From NCBI GenBank assembly GCA_946535695.1, contig CAMNDS010000039.1:1-7506 (forward strand): a stretch of DNA of 7,506 nt, written 5' to 3'. The DNA comes from an uncultured Clostridia bacterium (lineage in GTDB: Bacteria; Bacillota; Clostridia; Oscillospirales; Acutalibacteraceae). Below are positions 1 to 6,048 of the stretch, piece by piece (position 1 is the stretch's first letter; each line of letters opens with the position of its first letter). The notes beneath the pieces are model-generated. The model saw only the letters and a program-made list of their open reading frames with translations, made no database searches and was not told the DNA's origin. A program made the position numbers and the translations under genes.

Positions 1-681
1 TAATAATCTGTTAGCTATTCTCGGGGTTCCCCTAGAACGCCCTGCTATCTCTTGAGCAGCTTCGTCTGTAATATTAATATTTAAAATTTTGGCACTTCGT
101 AAAATTATTTTTTTTAACTCGCTGGGATTATAAAGATCTAGTCTTAAAATAACGCCAAATCTGTCTCTTAGTGGCGAACCTAATTGACCAACTCTGGTTG
201 TTGCGCCTACTAAAGTAAATTTTGAAAGCGGCAGATGATAAGACGACGCCATTTGACCTTTGCCAGTTACTATATCTATCGAGAAATCTTCCATGGCGGG
301 ATATAATACTTCTTCTATTTGTCTTGAAATTCTATGAATTTCGTCTATAAATAAAACGCTTTCAGGTTGCAAATTTGTAAGCATCGAGGCTAAATCTCCA
401 GGACGCTCTATTGCAGGCCCTGAAGTTATTTTTATATTAACTCCCATCTCGTTTGCTATTATCATTGCAAGTGTAGTCTTGCCGAGCCCCGGAGGTCCAT
501 ATAATAAAACATGGTCTAAAGATTCTGTGCGAAGTTTTGCGGCTTCGATAAAAATTTTCAAATTTTTTTTCACTTTTTCTTGGCCAATATAATCACTTAA
601 TTTTCTCGGTCTCAACGGATTTTCTATGTCAGAATCTTCTGAGCTCTGATTTGGCGTTATTATTCTAGAAAATTTATCCAA
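1..681 (-). CDS. ruvB: Holliday junction branch migration ATPase RuvB (3' end cut by window edge)
   Basis: RuvB is the AAA+ motor that forms hexameric rings on DNA and, with RuvA, drives branch migration of Holliday junctions in recombinational repair. The 227 visible codons cover the N-terminal ATPase core. Walker A is GPPGLGKTT at residues 62-70, Walker B LFIDEIHR at 110-117, sensor 1 GATTR at 159-163, and the arginine-finger segment SPLRDRFG at 169-176. The last visible residues, GRSRGTPRIANRLL, are the sensor 2 region; the winged-helix domain lies beyond position 1. I chose a TTG start at 681 because GGAGA sits 5 nt upstream (687-691) and the resulting N-terminus MDKFSRII fits the family. 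A TTG at 693 is in frame but would overlap the ribosome site. The gene starts 31 nt after ruvA stops and is probably co-transcribed. Identification is near certain; the non-ATG start is likely. Confidence 0.97.
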   Translation of the reverse strand, partial: MDKFSRIITPNQSSEDSDIENPLRPRKLSDYIGQEKVKKNLKIFIEAAKLRTESLDHVLLYGPPGLGKTTLAMIIANEMGVNIKITSGPAIERPGDLASMLTNLQPESVLFIDEIHRISRQIEEVLYPAMEDFSIDIVTGKGQMASSYHLPLSKFTLVGATTRVGQLGSPLRDRFGVILRLDLYNPSELKKIILRSAKILNINITDEAAQEIAGRSRGTPRIANRLL

Positions 682-712
682 AATTATCTCCAATAATTTT
701 TTATTTTATTTT

Positions 713-1288
713 TTAAATATTTTTCAAAGTTTGTTTTATTAAATCTTCGACAGATAAAGAAGAATCTAATTTTTCCAAAATAGGCGAAATTTCTTTGGCA
801 GAGTAACCTAAAACTTCAAGTGCGCTTATTGCTTTAAATTTATTATTATTATTATTATTTATTTCTTGATCAAAAACAGGCAGTTTTTTGATTTTTTCTT
901 TAAGTTCCAGAACAATTCTTTTGGCCATTTTTTCTCCGACTCCTGAAGCCCTAGTAAAATTATTTATTTTATTCGTAGCTATTATAGAAAAAACTTCATC
1001 AGGATAAAATTCAGAAAAAATTGCCAGAGCTACTTTTGGACCGACTCCTGTAACACTTGTGAGCATTTTAAAACATTCAACATGAATTTTATCTTTAAAG
1101 CCAAATAGATCCCATGCGTTTTCTCTTATATTAAGAATCGTAAAAACATTAATTTTTTCTCCCGAAAATTTTTGGAGTTCTGAAATCGTTTTTAAATCAG
1201 ATTTGCACTTAAATCCGACCCCTGCGCAATTTACTACAAAGAAATCATCTTCAAGATTAGATAAGATTCCGTTTAAACTATATATCAT
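713..1288 (-). CDS. ruvA: Holliday junction DNA helicase subunit RuvA
   Basis: RuvA is the tetrameric protein that binds four-way junctions and loads RuvB. The 191-residue protein has the usual three parts: an N-terminal OB-fold (from MIYSLNG through the family motif RENAWDLFGF at 55-64), two helix-hairpin-helix DNA-binding motifs (TSVTGVGPKVALAIF near 78-91 and RASGVGEKMAKRIV near 113-126), and a C-terminal RuvB-contacting domain (about 150-191, with ISALEVLGYS). The reading frame is open back to an ATG at 1321, but the start at 1288 is preferred: it gives the standard RuvA N-terminus, and AAGGAG (1294-1299) lies 5 nt upstream. The extra 11 residues from 1321 have no family match. The flexible linker before the last domain holds six asparagines in a row from an AAT microsatellite. 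The order ruvA-ruvB is the normal one; ruvC is not adjacent on the upstream side. Confidence 0.96.
   Translation of the reverse strand: MIYSLNGILSNLEDDFFVVNCAGVGFKCKSDLKTISELQKFSGEKINVFTILNIRENAWDLFGFKDKIHVECFKMLTSVTGVGPKVALAIFSEFYPDEVFSIIATNKINNFTRASGVGEKMAKRIVLELKEKIKKLPVFDQEINNNNNNKFKAISALEVLGYSAKEISPILEKLDSSLSVEDLIKQTLKNI
842..859 (-). repeat. (AAT)6 microsatellite inside ruvA
   Basis: Six perfect AAT units, read on the minus strand, encode six asparagines at residues 144-149 of RuvA. They fall in the linker between the helix-hairpin-helix domain and the RuvB-binding domain, where length change should be tolerated. Unit gain or loss would keep the frame. Confidence 0.9.
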
Positions 1289-1327
1289 AATTTCTCCTTC
1301 ACAAACGTAACAGTAGCCCATTTGAAA

Positions 1328-1356
1328 ATTATCGCATTTCTAAATTTTTTTAGCAA
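1328..1356 (-). promoter_or_regulatory. Candidate internal promoter for ruvAB
   Basis: On the minus strand TTGCTA (1351-1356) is separated by 17 nt from GATAAT (1328-1333), and the -10 is preceded by TGC, giving an extended -10. Transcription would start near 1321, about 33 nt before the preferred ruvA ATG at 1288, leaving room for the AAGGAG site. It would let ruvAB be expressed independently of mnmA and the paralogs. The -35 matches the consensus at only four of six positions, so this is a candidate only. Confidence 0.45.
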
Positions 1357-1371
1357 TGCCTCCGACGTTGC
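1353..1371 (-). other. Imperfect hairpin 3' of the first DUF3298-like gene
   Basis: GCAA and TTGC arms at the ends, followed inward by one mismatch and three further pairs (one a T-G wobble), can fold around a GGA loop. It begins about 20 nt past the stop codon at 1391. There is no T-tract on the minus-strand 3' side (TAAAAAAATTT follows), so it is a poor intrinsic terminator. It overlaps the -35 of the candidate ruvA promoter. Confidence 0.25.
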
Positions 1372-1390
1372 GCTTTAATACATGCCTATT

Positions 1391-2296
1391 TCAAATTTTC
1401 AAATCAATTTTATATTTTTGTTTTATATCCGAAAAAGGGATTTCAATTGAAATCGCTCCAGCTGCTCCGCATGCTATTTCATATCTTGAAAAATCTATCA
1501 CTAAAATATCTTGTGAATTTTTATTTTCTATATGAAATTTATAATCTTTTAAATCTTGATTTTTAAAATAATCATCATATAATTCGTAATCACTTCCAAG
1601 GTATTCCCTGATTTTTTCCTTAATCATTTTAATTATATTTTTTTTACTCCCACTCAGAATATCTGTAAGTTTTAATTCTTTTGAGTTTTTTAAATCATAA
1701 TTTTTTGTTTTTAACAGTCGATCAACAACTCCACCTGCAAACCATTCACCTCTAATTATCATGGAAACTATATTATTATTTCTGGTAATTTCACAATTTT
1801 CATAATAATATAAAACAGTATCAGGATAATAATTACCATATCCAATCATATCTTCAGCTGTTTGTTTTAAATTTAATTTGCATCTATTAAACTCTTTTTC
1901 GGCTTCCAATTTATTCCCTTTGTTTATTTTATCTATAAAATTAGAGTGATTTTCATTTGATATGACAGGATATTCAACTTCAATTTTGATTTTTAAAAGT
2001 TTATCGTCAAATTGCTCGTAATGAGTTAACTTTTGAATTGTTATATTTTTTGTTTCCGGATTTTTATTTTCAGAATTATCAACATTTTGTTTTTCATTGT
2101 TTGATTTATTTTCATTTTTATCAGATGAATAATCAATATTCTGATCAATTATTTGGCTATTTGGTTCGAAATTTTGATTAATTAAATCAGAATTTGTATT
2201 ATTTTTGTTGCGAAAATAAAAAAATAATGAAACTCCTAATGCTAAAATTACAAAAGAAACACATAAAATTATAATTGATAATTTTTTTTTATTCAT
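1391..2296 (-). CDS. Membrane-anchored DUF4163/DUF3298 (RsiV/PdaC-like) protein, copy A
   Basis: A 301-residue protein with a short basic N-terminus (MNKKK), one hydrophobic segment at about residues 6-28, a low-complexity N/D/E/K/S-rich spacer at about 30-85, and a C-terminal globular domain at about 86-301. The globular part resembles the DUF4163 plus DUF3298 pair of the anti-sigma factor RsiV and the deacetylase PdaC: IEVEYPVISN near 105-114, a GG turn at 188-189, YDLKNSKELKLTDILSG at 200-216, and FSRYEIACGAAGAISIEIPF at 269-288. Topology should be N-in with the domain outside the membrane. No catalytic polysaccharide deacetylase domain is present and no sigma factor lies beside it, so a role in envelope sensing is inference. 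Translation starts at 2296 behind TAGGAG (2307-2312). It lies 19 nt downstream of its paralog and is clearly its tandem duplicate. Confidence 0.85.
   Translation of the reverse strand: MNKKKLSIIILCVSFVILALGVSLFFYFRNKNNTNSDLINQNFEPNSQIIDQNIDYSSDKNENKSNNEKQNVDNSENKNPETKNITIQKLTHYEQFDDKLLKIKIEVEYPVISNENHSNFIDKINKGNKLEAEKEFNRCKLNLKQTAEDMIGYGNYYPDTVLYYYENCEITRNNNIVSMIIRGEWFAGGVVDRLLKTKNYDLKNSKELKLTDILSGSKKNIIKMIKEKIREYLGSDYELYDDYFKNQDLKDYKFHIENKNSQDILVIDFSRYEIACGAAGAISIEIPFSDIKQKYKIDLKI
2185..2259. repeat. 75-nt exact duplicate, copy in gene A
   Basis: This stretch is identical base for base to 3104-3178. It encodes most of the membrane segment and the start of the spacer of copy A. Identity extends through synonymous positions, which indicates a recent duplication or gene conversion. 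Confidence 0.92.
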
Positions 2297-2315
2297 TTCT
2301 TATTAACTCCTAAGA

Positions 2316-3209
2316 TTAAATTTTTAATCCAATTTTATACTTTTGTTTTATTTCCGAAAAAGGGATTTCGATTGATGGTGCACCGGCTGCTCCATCTGAT
2401 ATTTCATATTTTGAAAAATCTATTACTAGAATATCTTGTGAATTTTTATTTTCTATATGAAAAACATAATCTTTTAAATTATAATTTTTAAAATAATCAT
2501 CGAAATTTTTGTTTTCGCCACTAGATTTAAAATATTCTGTAACTTTTTTACCTATCATTTTGTTTATATTTTTTTTATTGCCGCTTAAGATATCTCCGAT
2601 TGTTAATTTTTTATTATTTTTTAAATCATAATTTTTAGAATTTGGTCCATCAAAAATAGAACCACCTAAACAATACGCATAATGCATATGCATAGAAATT
2701 ATGTTATCATTTCGTGTAATTTCACATCTTTGATAATAAAAAATATCGTTGTAACTATCGTACTTAATAGAATCTTTAGCAATTTTCTGAAGTTGAGACT
2801 TATATTCATTAAAGTCCTTTTCAGCTTCCAATTTATTTTCTTTATTAATTTTATCTATAAAATCAGAGTGATTTTTATTTGATAAGACAGGATATTCAAT
2901 TTCAATTTTGATTTTTAGAAATTTTTCGTCAAATTGCTCGCAATAAGTTAACTTTTGAATTGTTATATTTCTTGTTTCATTATTTTTTTTTTCTAAATTA
3001 TTGATATTCTGCTTTCCATTACTTGATTTATTTTCATTTTTATCAGATACATCAATATTTTGATCGATTATTTGGCTATTTTGTTCCAAATTTTGATTAA
3101 TTGAATCAGAATTTGTATTATTTTTGTTGCGAAAATAAAAAAATAATGAAACTCCTAATGCTAAAATTACAAAAGAAATAGATAAAATTATAATTGATAA
3201 TTTTTTCAT
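2316..3209 (-). CDS. Membrane-anchored DUF4163/DUF3298 (RsiV/PdaC-like) protein, copy B
   Basis: A 297-residue paralog of the next gene downstream, with the same plan: MKK start, hydrophobic segment at about residues 4-26, N/S/K/E-rich spacer to about 80, then the extracytoplasmic domain. Over the first 34 aligned residues from KKLSIIIL the two copies differ at only two positions, and the C-terminal IENKNSQDILVIDFS block is also shared. The middle (about residues 134-200) has diverged strongly. Copy B carries MHMHYAYCLGG (173-183) where copy A has MIIRGEWFAGG, and DGAAGAPSIEIPF where A has CGAAGAISIEIPF. Translation starts at 3209 with TAGGAG (3215-3220) 5 nt upstream. The gene begins 31 nt after mnmA ends, so it probably rides on the mnmA transcript. 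Family assignment rests on recognisable pattern rather than a search; the ligand or partner is unknown. Confidence 0.85.
   Translation of the reverse strand: MKKLSIIILSISFVILALGVSLFFYFRNKNNTNSDSINQNLEQNSQIIDQNIDVSDKNENKSSNGKQNINNLEKKNNETRNITIQKLTYCEQFDEKFLKIKIEIEYPVLSNKNHSDFIDKINKENKLEAEKDFNEYKSQLQKIAKDSIKYDSYNDIFYYQRCEITRNDNIISMHMHYAYCLGGSIFDGPNSKNYDLKNNKKLTIGDILSGNKKNINKMIGKKVTEYFKSSGENKNFDDYFKNYNLKDYVFHIENKNSQDILVIDFSKYEISDGAAGAPSIEIPFSEIKQKYKIGLKI
3104..3178. repeat. 75-nt exact duplicate, copy in gene B
   Basis: Identical base for base to 2185-2259, covering the membrane segment and start of the spacer in copy B. The flanks diverge quickly to scattered differences, and the central part of the two genes differs far more. 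Confidence 0.92.
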
Positions 3210-3240
3210 TACTACTCCTATTTATTTAAATATCTTTATT

Positions 3241-4284
3241 TTAATCAACTTTATCTATAACACCGCCAAGTGCAAGATAATCATCAAAATAGCATACAGC
3301 AAACTGACCGGGACAAACATTAAAAGTTGGATTTTTAAAAATTATTTCAGCTTCGTTTTGATTTTTTATCTCGATTTTGGCATCTGCAGGCTTGCTGTTA
3401 TATCTCACACAGACTTTTACATCTTTTGGAATTTTTTCTTTTTCAAACGACACAAAATTCATATTTTTTAAAGTTATTTTTTTAGCTGCAAAACGATCAG
3501 AAAGGGTAATCTCGTGAGATATAGGATTAATTTTTTTTACATATGTTCTTGCACTCAAAGAAATATTTAGCCCACGCCTTTGCCCTACCGTGTAATTAAA
3601 TATTCCATTGTGACGACCTAAAACATTACCATCTTCGTCAATAAAATTGCCAGGTTTATTCTTTATACCAAATTTATGTAAAAAATCTTTGTATGAATTT
3701 TTTATAAAACATATATCTTGGCTATCACTTTTATTCCAAACTGGAATATTGTTGTCTTTGGCGATTTTACGAACCTCATCTTTAGAAAATTTTGAAACAG
3801 AAGTAATTATTTTACTGAGCTGATTTTGACTTAACATACAAAAATAATAACTTTGGTCTTTAATGTTTTTATTTTTTTTAACAGCAAATCTTTCGTTTAA
3901 ATTAACAATTTGAGAATAATGTCCGGTTGCAATTTTTTTAAAACCTAAATTCAATAATTTTTCCAAAGCAATGCCAAACTTTATATTTTTATTACATATT
4001 ACACATGGATTAGGAGTTTTGCCACTTGTGTATTCATTTACAAAATAGTCTATAACACTTGATTTAAACTCGTGGGTCAGATCAAGAACAAAATGATGAA
4101 TTCCTATCGCTTTTGCTACTTCTTCGGCATCTTGTATGGCTTTTTCGGCATTTTCAGATTTAAATAAATAAAAAGTGACACCATGGACCTCAAAGCCTGC
4201 TTTTTTTAATAAAAAGGCCGTAACTGAGCTATCCACACCACCGCTCATGGCAACGGCTATCTTCTGAAGCATTAAATTCCCCAT
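3241..4284 (-). CDS. mnmA: tRNA-specific 2-thiouridylase MnmA
   Basis: MnmA uses ATP and relayed sulfur to put a 2-thio group on wobble uridine 34 of tRNA Lys, Glu and Gln. Visible motifs, numbered from the first ATG, are the PP-loop AMSGGVDSS (12-20), the first catalytic cysteine in TPNPCVICN (Cys94), GHY (121-123), DQSYYF (143-148), the second catalytic cysteine in SDSQDICF (Cys192), YTVGQRRGL (231-239) in the central domain, and the C-terminal barrel with CPGQFAVCY (324-332). At 347 residues it is slightly shorter than the usual 360-370, with no missing core motif. Two starts are possible: ATG 4284, with AGGA 11 nt upstream, or ATG 4272, with GGGGA 5 nt upstream. The second may be the true start and would remove four residues. 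It is the first gene of the minus-strand run leading to ruvAB. Confidence 0.97.
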   Translation of the reverse strand: MGNLMLQKIAVAMSGGVDSSVTAFLLKKAGFEVHGVTFYLFKSENAEKAIQDAEEVAKAIGIHHFVLDLTHEFKSSVIDYFVNEYTSGKTPNPCVICNKNIKFGIALEKLLNLGFKKIATGHYSQIVNLNERFAVKKNKNIKDQSYYFCMLSQNQLSKIITSVSKFSKDEVRKIAKDNNIPVWNKSDSQDICFIKNSYKDFLHKFGIKNKPGNFIDEDGNVLGRHNGIFNYTVGQRRGLNISLSARTYVKKINPISHEITLSDRFAAKKITLKNMNFVSFEKEKIPKDVKVCVRYNSKPADAKIEIKNQNEAEIIFKNPTFNVCPGQFAVCYFDDYLALGGVIDKVD

Positions 4285-4313
4285 AAAAGTTAAAATCCTA
4301 CTTTAAAAAGCAA

Positions 4314-4333
4314 CTGTGTCAATTATATCACAG
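4314..4333. promoter_or_regulatory. CTGTG/CACAG dyad over the mnmA promoter, possible operator
   Basis: CTGTG (4314-4318) and CACAG (4329-4333) form an inverted repeat with a 10-nt centre that contains the -10 box of the mnmA promoter. Its position would suit a repressor. The spacing does not match the classical Rex (N8) or CRP/FNR sites, and five-base arms can occur by chance. Confidence 0.25.
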
Positions 4334-4350
4334 AAATATTTTTTTATCAA
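4322..4350 (-). promoter_or_regulatory. Promoter of the mnmA operon
   Basis: On the minus strand, TTGATA (4345-4350) is followed after 17 nt by a perfect TATAAT (4322-4327), with TGA directly in front to form an extended -10. Transcription would start near 4315, giving a leader of roughly 30-45 nt to the mnmA start. It is the best promoter in the window and likely drives the whole run to ruvB. Confidence 0.75.
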
Positions 4351-4403
4351 GTAAAAATATATTAGATTTCTTTCGAAACTTAAAAATTAAAACGGAAGTG
4401 CTC

Positions 4404-4422
4404 TCTCCGGTGCCGCCGGAAA
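4404..4422. repeat. Intergenic GC-rich palindrome, copy 1 of 3
   Basis: TCCGG (4406-4410) pairs with CCGGA (4416-4420) around the loop TGCCG; further pairing outward to T4404 and A4422 is interrupted by one C-A mismatch. An A run follows (4421-4425) and CTCTCT precedes. The loop differs at one base from that of the copy at 6049-6073, and the arms match the copy at 5360-5377. It lies between two divergent genes, upstream of both promoters, so it cannot be a terminator for either. Confidence 0.7.
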
Positions 4423-4458
4423 AAATTTTAAAATTTTTTATTTTTTGGCGAATTTTGC

Positions 4459-4492
4459 TTGACAAATTAATTTTTATGTTGTATGCTATAAT
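4459..4492 (+). promoter_or_regulatory. Promoter of the plus-strand orphan gene
   Basis: A perfect TTGACA (4459-4464) is followed by TATGCT (4482-4487) at 17 nt and by TATAAT (4487-4492) at 22 nt. The second is preceded by TGC, an extended -10 that can work without a well-spaced -35. Either would start transcription near 4493-4500, about 50-60 nt before the ATG at 4552. An 8-bp perfect palindrome CGATATCG (4504-4511) lies just past the start and could be a regulatory site. Confidence 0.7.
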
Positions 4493-4551
4493 TAGATTAT
4501 AATCGATATCGTTTTATATCTATATATTTCAAATTTATCGGGGTGGTAATT

Positions 4552-5316
4552 ATGTCAATATTTAAAAATAATAAAAGAAAAATAGCACTCGCGCTTGCTT
4601 GTGCATCAGTTTTAGGTGGTAAAAATTCCTTAGCGGCTCAAAACGCTGGTAGAGTAGGGGGGGCAGTAGCTTCTTCTAAAAAAATGAGCAATTTAACCAA
4701 AGGATTAATTGTAGGTGGTTCTATTTTAGGTGCAGGTTTAATCGGCTACGAGGTTTTAGGTGATACAGTTATTGATAAGGCTCCCACGCTTTTGAAGCTC
4801 TTCAGAGGTAGAAAGCAGGGCAAAGATGAACAAGTTACCCAAGAAAATATGCTAAAGATTCGTCAAAAAGTGAACGAATCGGAAGTGTTTGACGAAGGTA
4901 ATGACGAACTTAGAGGATTGGCTGAATCTTTTAAAAATAGTTTTGAATCTATAGTACAAAAGATAATCAATCACAAAACTAATGAGATTTGGCGCAAAGT
5001 TACATTTGTTAAAACTAAGGATGGAAATATGTATACAACAAATGAGAAAGATACTATGGGCCTTTCTGTCCAAAAATTAATGACAGATAAACAAAAAAGG
5101 GAATTCGATTCTTTCTTAATGAAAAAATTTGCTGACATATTTAATGATAAAAAAGCAATTAATGAATGTAAAAAAATTATTGGCGGAATAGAATTTTCTA
5201 CCAATGAGGAGCACTTTGAGATAAAAATAATCGAAGATGTGTTGACTTTAAGCAATTACACATTTAAAGATAACAAAAAAGGAAATGTTTTCGAGATTGA
5301 ATATAGCCTTGGCTAA
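4552..5316 (+). CDS. Hypothetical secreted or membrane-anchored protein
   Basis: I do not recognise this 254-residue protein. Its N-terminus looks like a signal peptide: basic NNKRK at 6-10, hydrophobic IALALACASVLGG at 11-23, then a possible cleavage site near SLAA (26-29). A second, glycine-rich hydrophobic segment (LTKGLIVGGSILGAGLIGYE, about 48-67) could anchor it. The rest (about 85-254) is charged and soluble, probably alpha-helical in the middle (ESFKNSFESIVQKIINHK, 125-142), ending in a mixed strand-like region (EHFEIKIIEDVLTLSNYTFK). No lipobox fits around Cys17, and I see no enzyme motif. The ATG at 4552 is chosen over GTG 4543 because GGGGTGG (4540-4546) lies 5 nt upstream of it and would overlap the GTG. 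It is the only plus-strand gene, is bracketed by two related palindromes, has its own promoter, and interrupts a series of housekeeping genes. Confidence 0.8.
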   Translation: MSIFKNNKRKIALALACASVLGGKNSLAAQNAGRVGGAVASSKKMSNLTKGLIVGGSILGAGLIGYEVLGDTVIDKAPTLLKLFRGRKQGKDEQVTQENMLKIRQKVNESEVFDEGNDELRGLAESFKNSFESIVQKIINHKTNEIWRKVTFVKTKDGNMYTTNEKDTMGLSVQKLMTDKQKREFDSFLMKKFADIFNDKKAINECKKIIGGIEFSTNEEHFEIKIIEDVLTLSNYTFKDNKKGNVFEIEYSLG

Positions 5317-5359
5317 TTGAAATACATCTGAAGAAAGCAATTTTAGGTGTAAAAATTTT

Positions 5360-5377
5360 TCTCCGGCGGGCCGGAGA
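5360..5377. repeat. Intergenic GC-rich palindrome, copy 2 of 3; possible bidirectional terminator
   Basis: TCTCCGG (5360-5366) pairs perfectly with CCGGAGA (5371-5377) around a CGGG loop; an eighth C-G pair is possible. It sits in the 81-nt gap between the converging orphan gene and plsY, where a shared terminator would be expected. No clean T-tract directly follows on either strand: GAAATT on plus, AAAATTTTT after the stem on minus. It is a plausible weak bidirectional terminator and belongs with the palindromes at 4404 and 6049. Confidence 0.7.
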
Positions 5378-5397
5378 GAAATTATATGAAACGTAAG

Positions 5398-6030
5398 TTA
5401 TTTTTTATTTATTTTTATTGTTTTTTCTTCATTTTTAATAAGTCTTTGTATATTTGTCCAGTGTTTGAATATAATTAATAAAGATAAAATTAATGTAATT
5501 AAAAACGCATACTGACAGGTGTTTTTTTCAAAAATAAACACTAGTATTGGGTATGAAACCGCTGCACAAATCGATGAAAGCGAAATTATTTTTGATAGTG
5601 CCAAAACGATTAAAAAAATCAAGATTAAAACCAGTGAAATTCTAAAATCGATGAAAAAATTGCACGCCCAAGCCGTAAGAATCCCCTTTCCGCCTTTGAA
5701 CTTAAAAAAACACGGCCACATATGTCCTAAGCAGCAAAAAAAACATGAAAAAGTCAGAAAAAATATTCTGTTTTTTGTAAAAACATCAAAATTTTCAAAT
5801 ATAATACTAGATATGTAAATAGCTGTTATGCCTTTTATAAAATCACCAATAAAAGTAAACATTGCAGGAAAAAAGCCTAAACTTCGCAGCATATTTGAAA
5901 ATCCGGCATTATTGCTTCCCAAACTTCTGATATCTTTTTTTTGACTAAAATTTCTTGAGATTATAATTGAAAAACTCAAACTCCCTAGTAGATACGATAT
6001 TACCATTGCCATTGCAAAATAAAAAAACAT
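5398..6030 (-). CDS. plsY: Acyl-phosphate:glycerol-3-phosphate acyltransferase PlsY
   Basis: PlsY is the integral membrane enzyme that transfers an acyl group from acyl phosphate to glycerol 3-phosphate, making lysophosphatidic acid, the first committed step of phospholipid synthesis in most bacteria. The 210-residue protein is strongly hydrophobic with about five membrane segments (near 3-24, 54-77, 88-108, 130-150 and 155-190). The three family motifs are present: GSNNAGFSNMLRSLG (38-52), GHMWPCFFKFKGGKG (102-116) and HWTNIQRLIKNEE (190-202). The first has S for the more usual T in the TN pair, a conservative change. The C-terminal tail is lysine-rich. Translation starts at 6030 with a perfect AGGAGG (6035-6040) 4 nt upstream. 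It lies 74 nt downstream of glmS on the same strand, separated by a hairpin, so co-transcription is possible but may be reduced. Confidence 0.95.
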   Translation of the reverse strand: MFFYFAMAMVISYLLGSLSFSIIISRNFSQKKDIRSLGSNNAGFSNMLRSLGFFPAMFTFIGDFIKGITAIYISSIIFENFDVFTKNRIFFLTFSCFFCCLGHMWPCFFKFKGGKGILTAWACNFFIDFRISLVLILIFLIVLALSKIISLSSICAAVSYPILVFIFEKNTCQYAFLITLILSLLIIFKHWTNIQRLIKNEEKTIKINKK

Positions 6031-6048
6031 TTTACCTCCTCACCTATA

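Noticed and set aside
1289..1321. Upstream ATG start for RuvA at 1321
   Set aside because: The added 11 residues have no counterpart in RuvA, while the ATG at 1288 has a properly spaced AAGGAG and gives the normal N-terminus.
2682..2882. 66-codon plus-strand open frame inside DUF3298 copy B
   Set aside because: It lies wholly antisense to a well-supported gene, is rich in I/F/N from AT-rich antisense reading, and has no ribosome site or family match.
4552..4660. Lipoprotein signal around Cys17 of the orphan protein
   Set aside because: The residues before the cysteine are A-L-A, so the -3 position is not the required aliphatic large residue and the rest of the lipobox is off by one.
4852..5255. 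Two minus-strand open frames (73 and 94 codons) inside the orphan gene
   Set aside because: Both are antisense to the plus-strand gene, which has a promoter, ribosome site and signal-like N-terminus. Neither shows a motif or a good ribosome site.
5519..5818. 99-codon plus-strand open frame inside plsY
   Set aside because: It is the antisense reading of plsY, whose three family motifs are clear on the minus strand.
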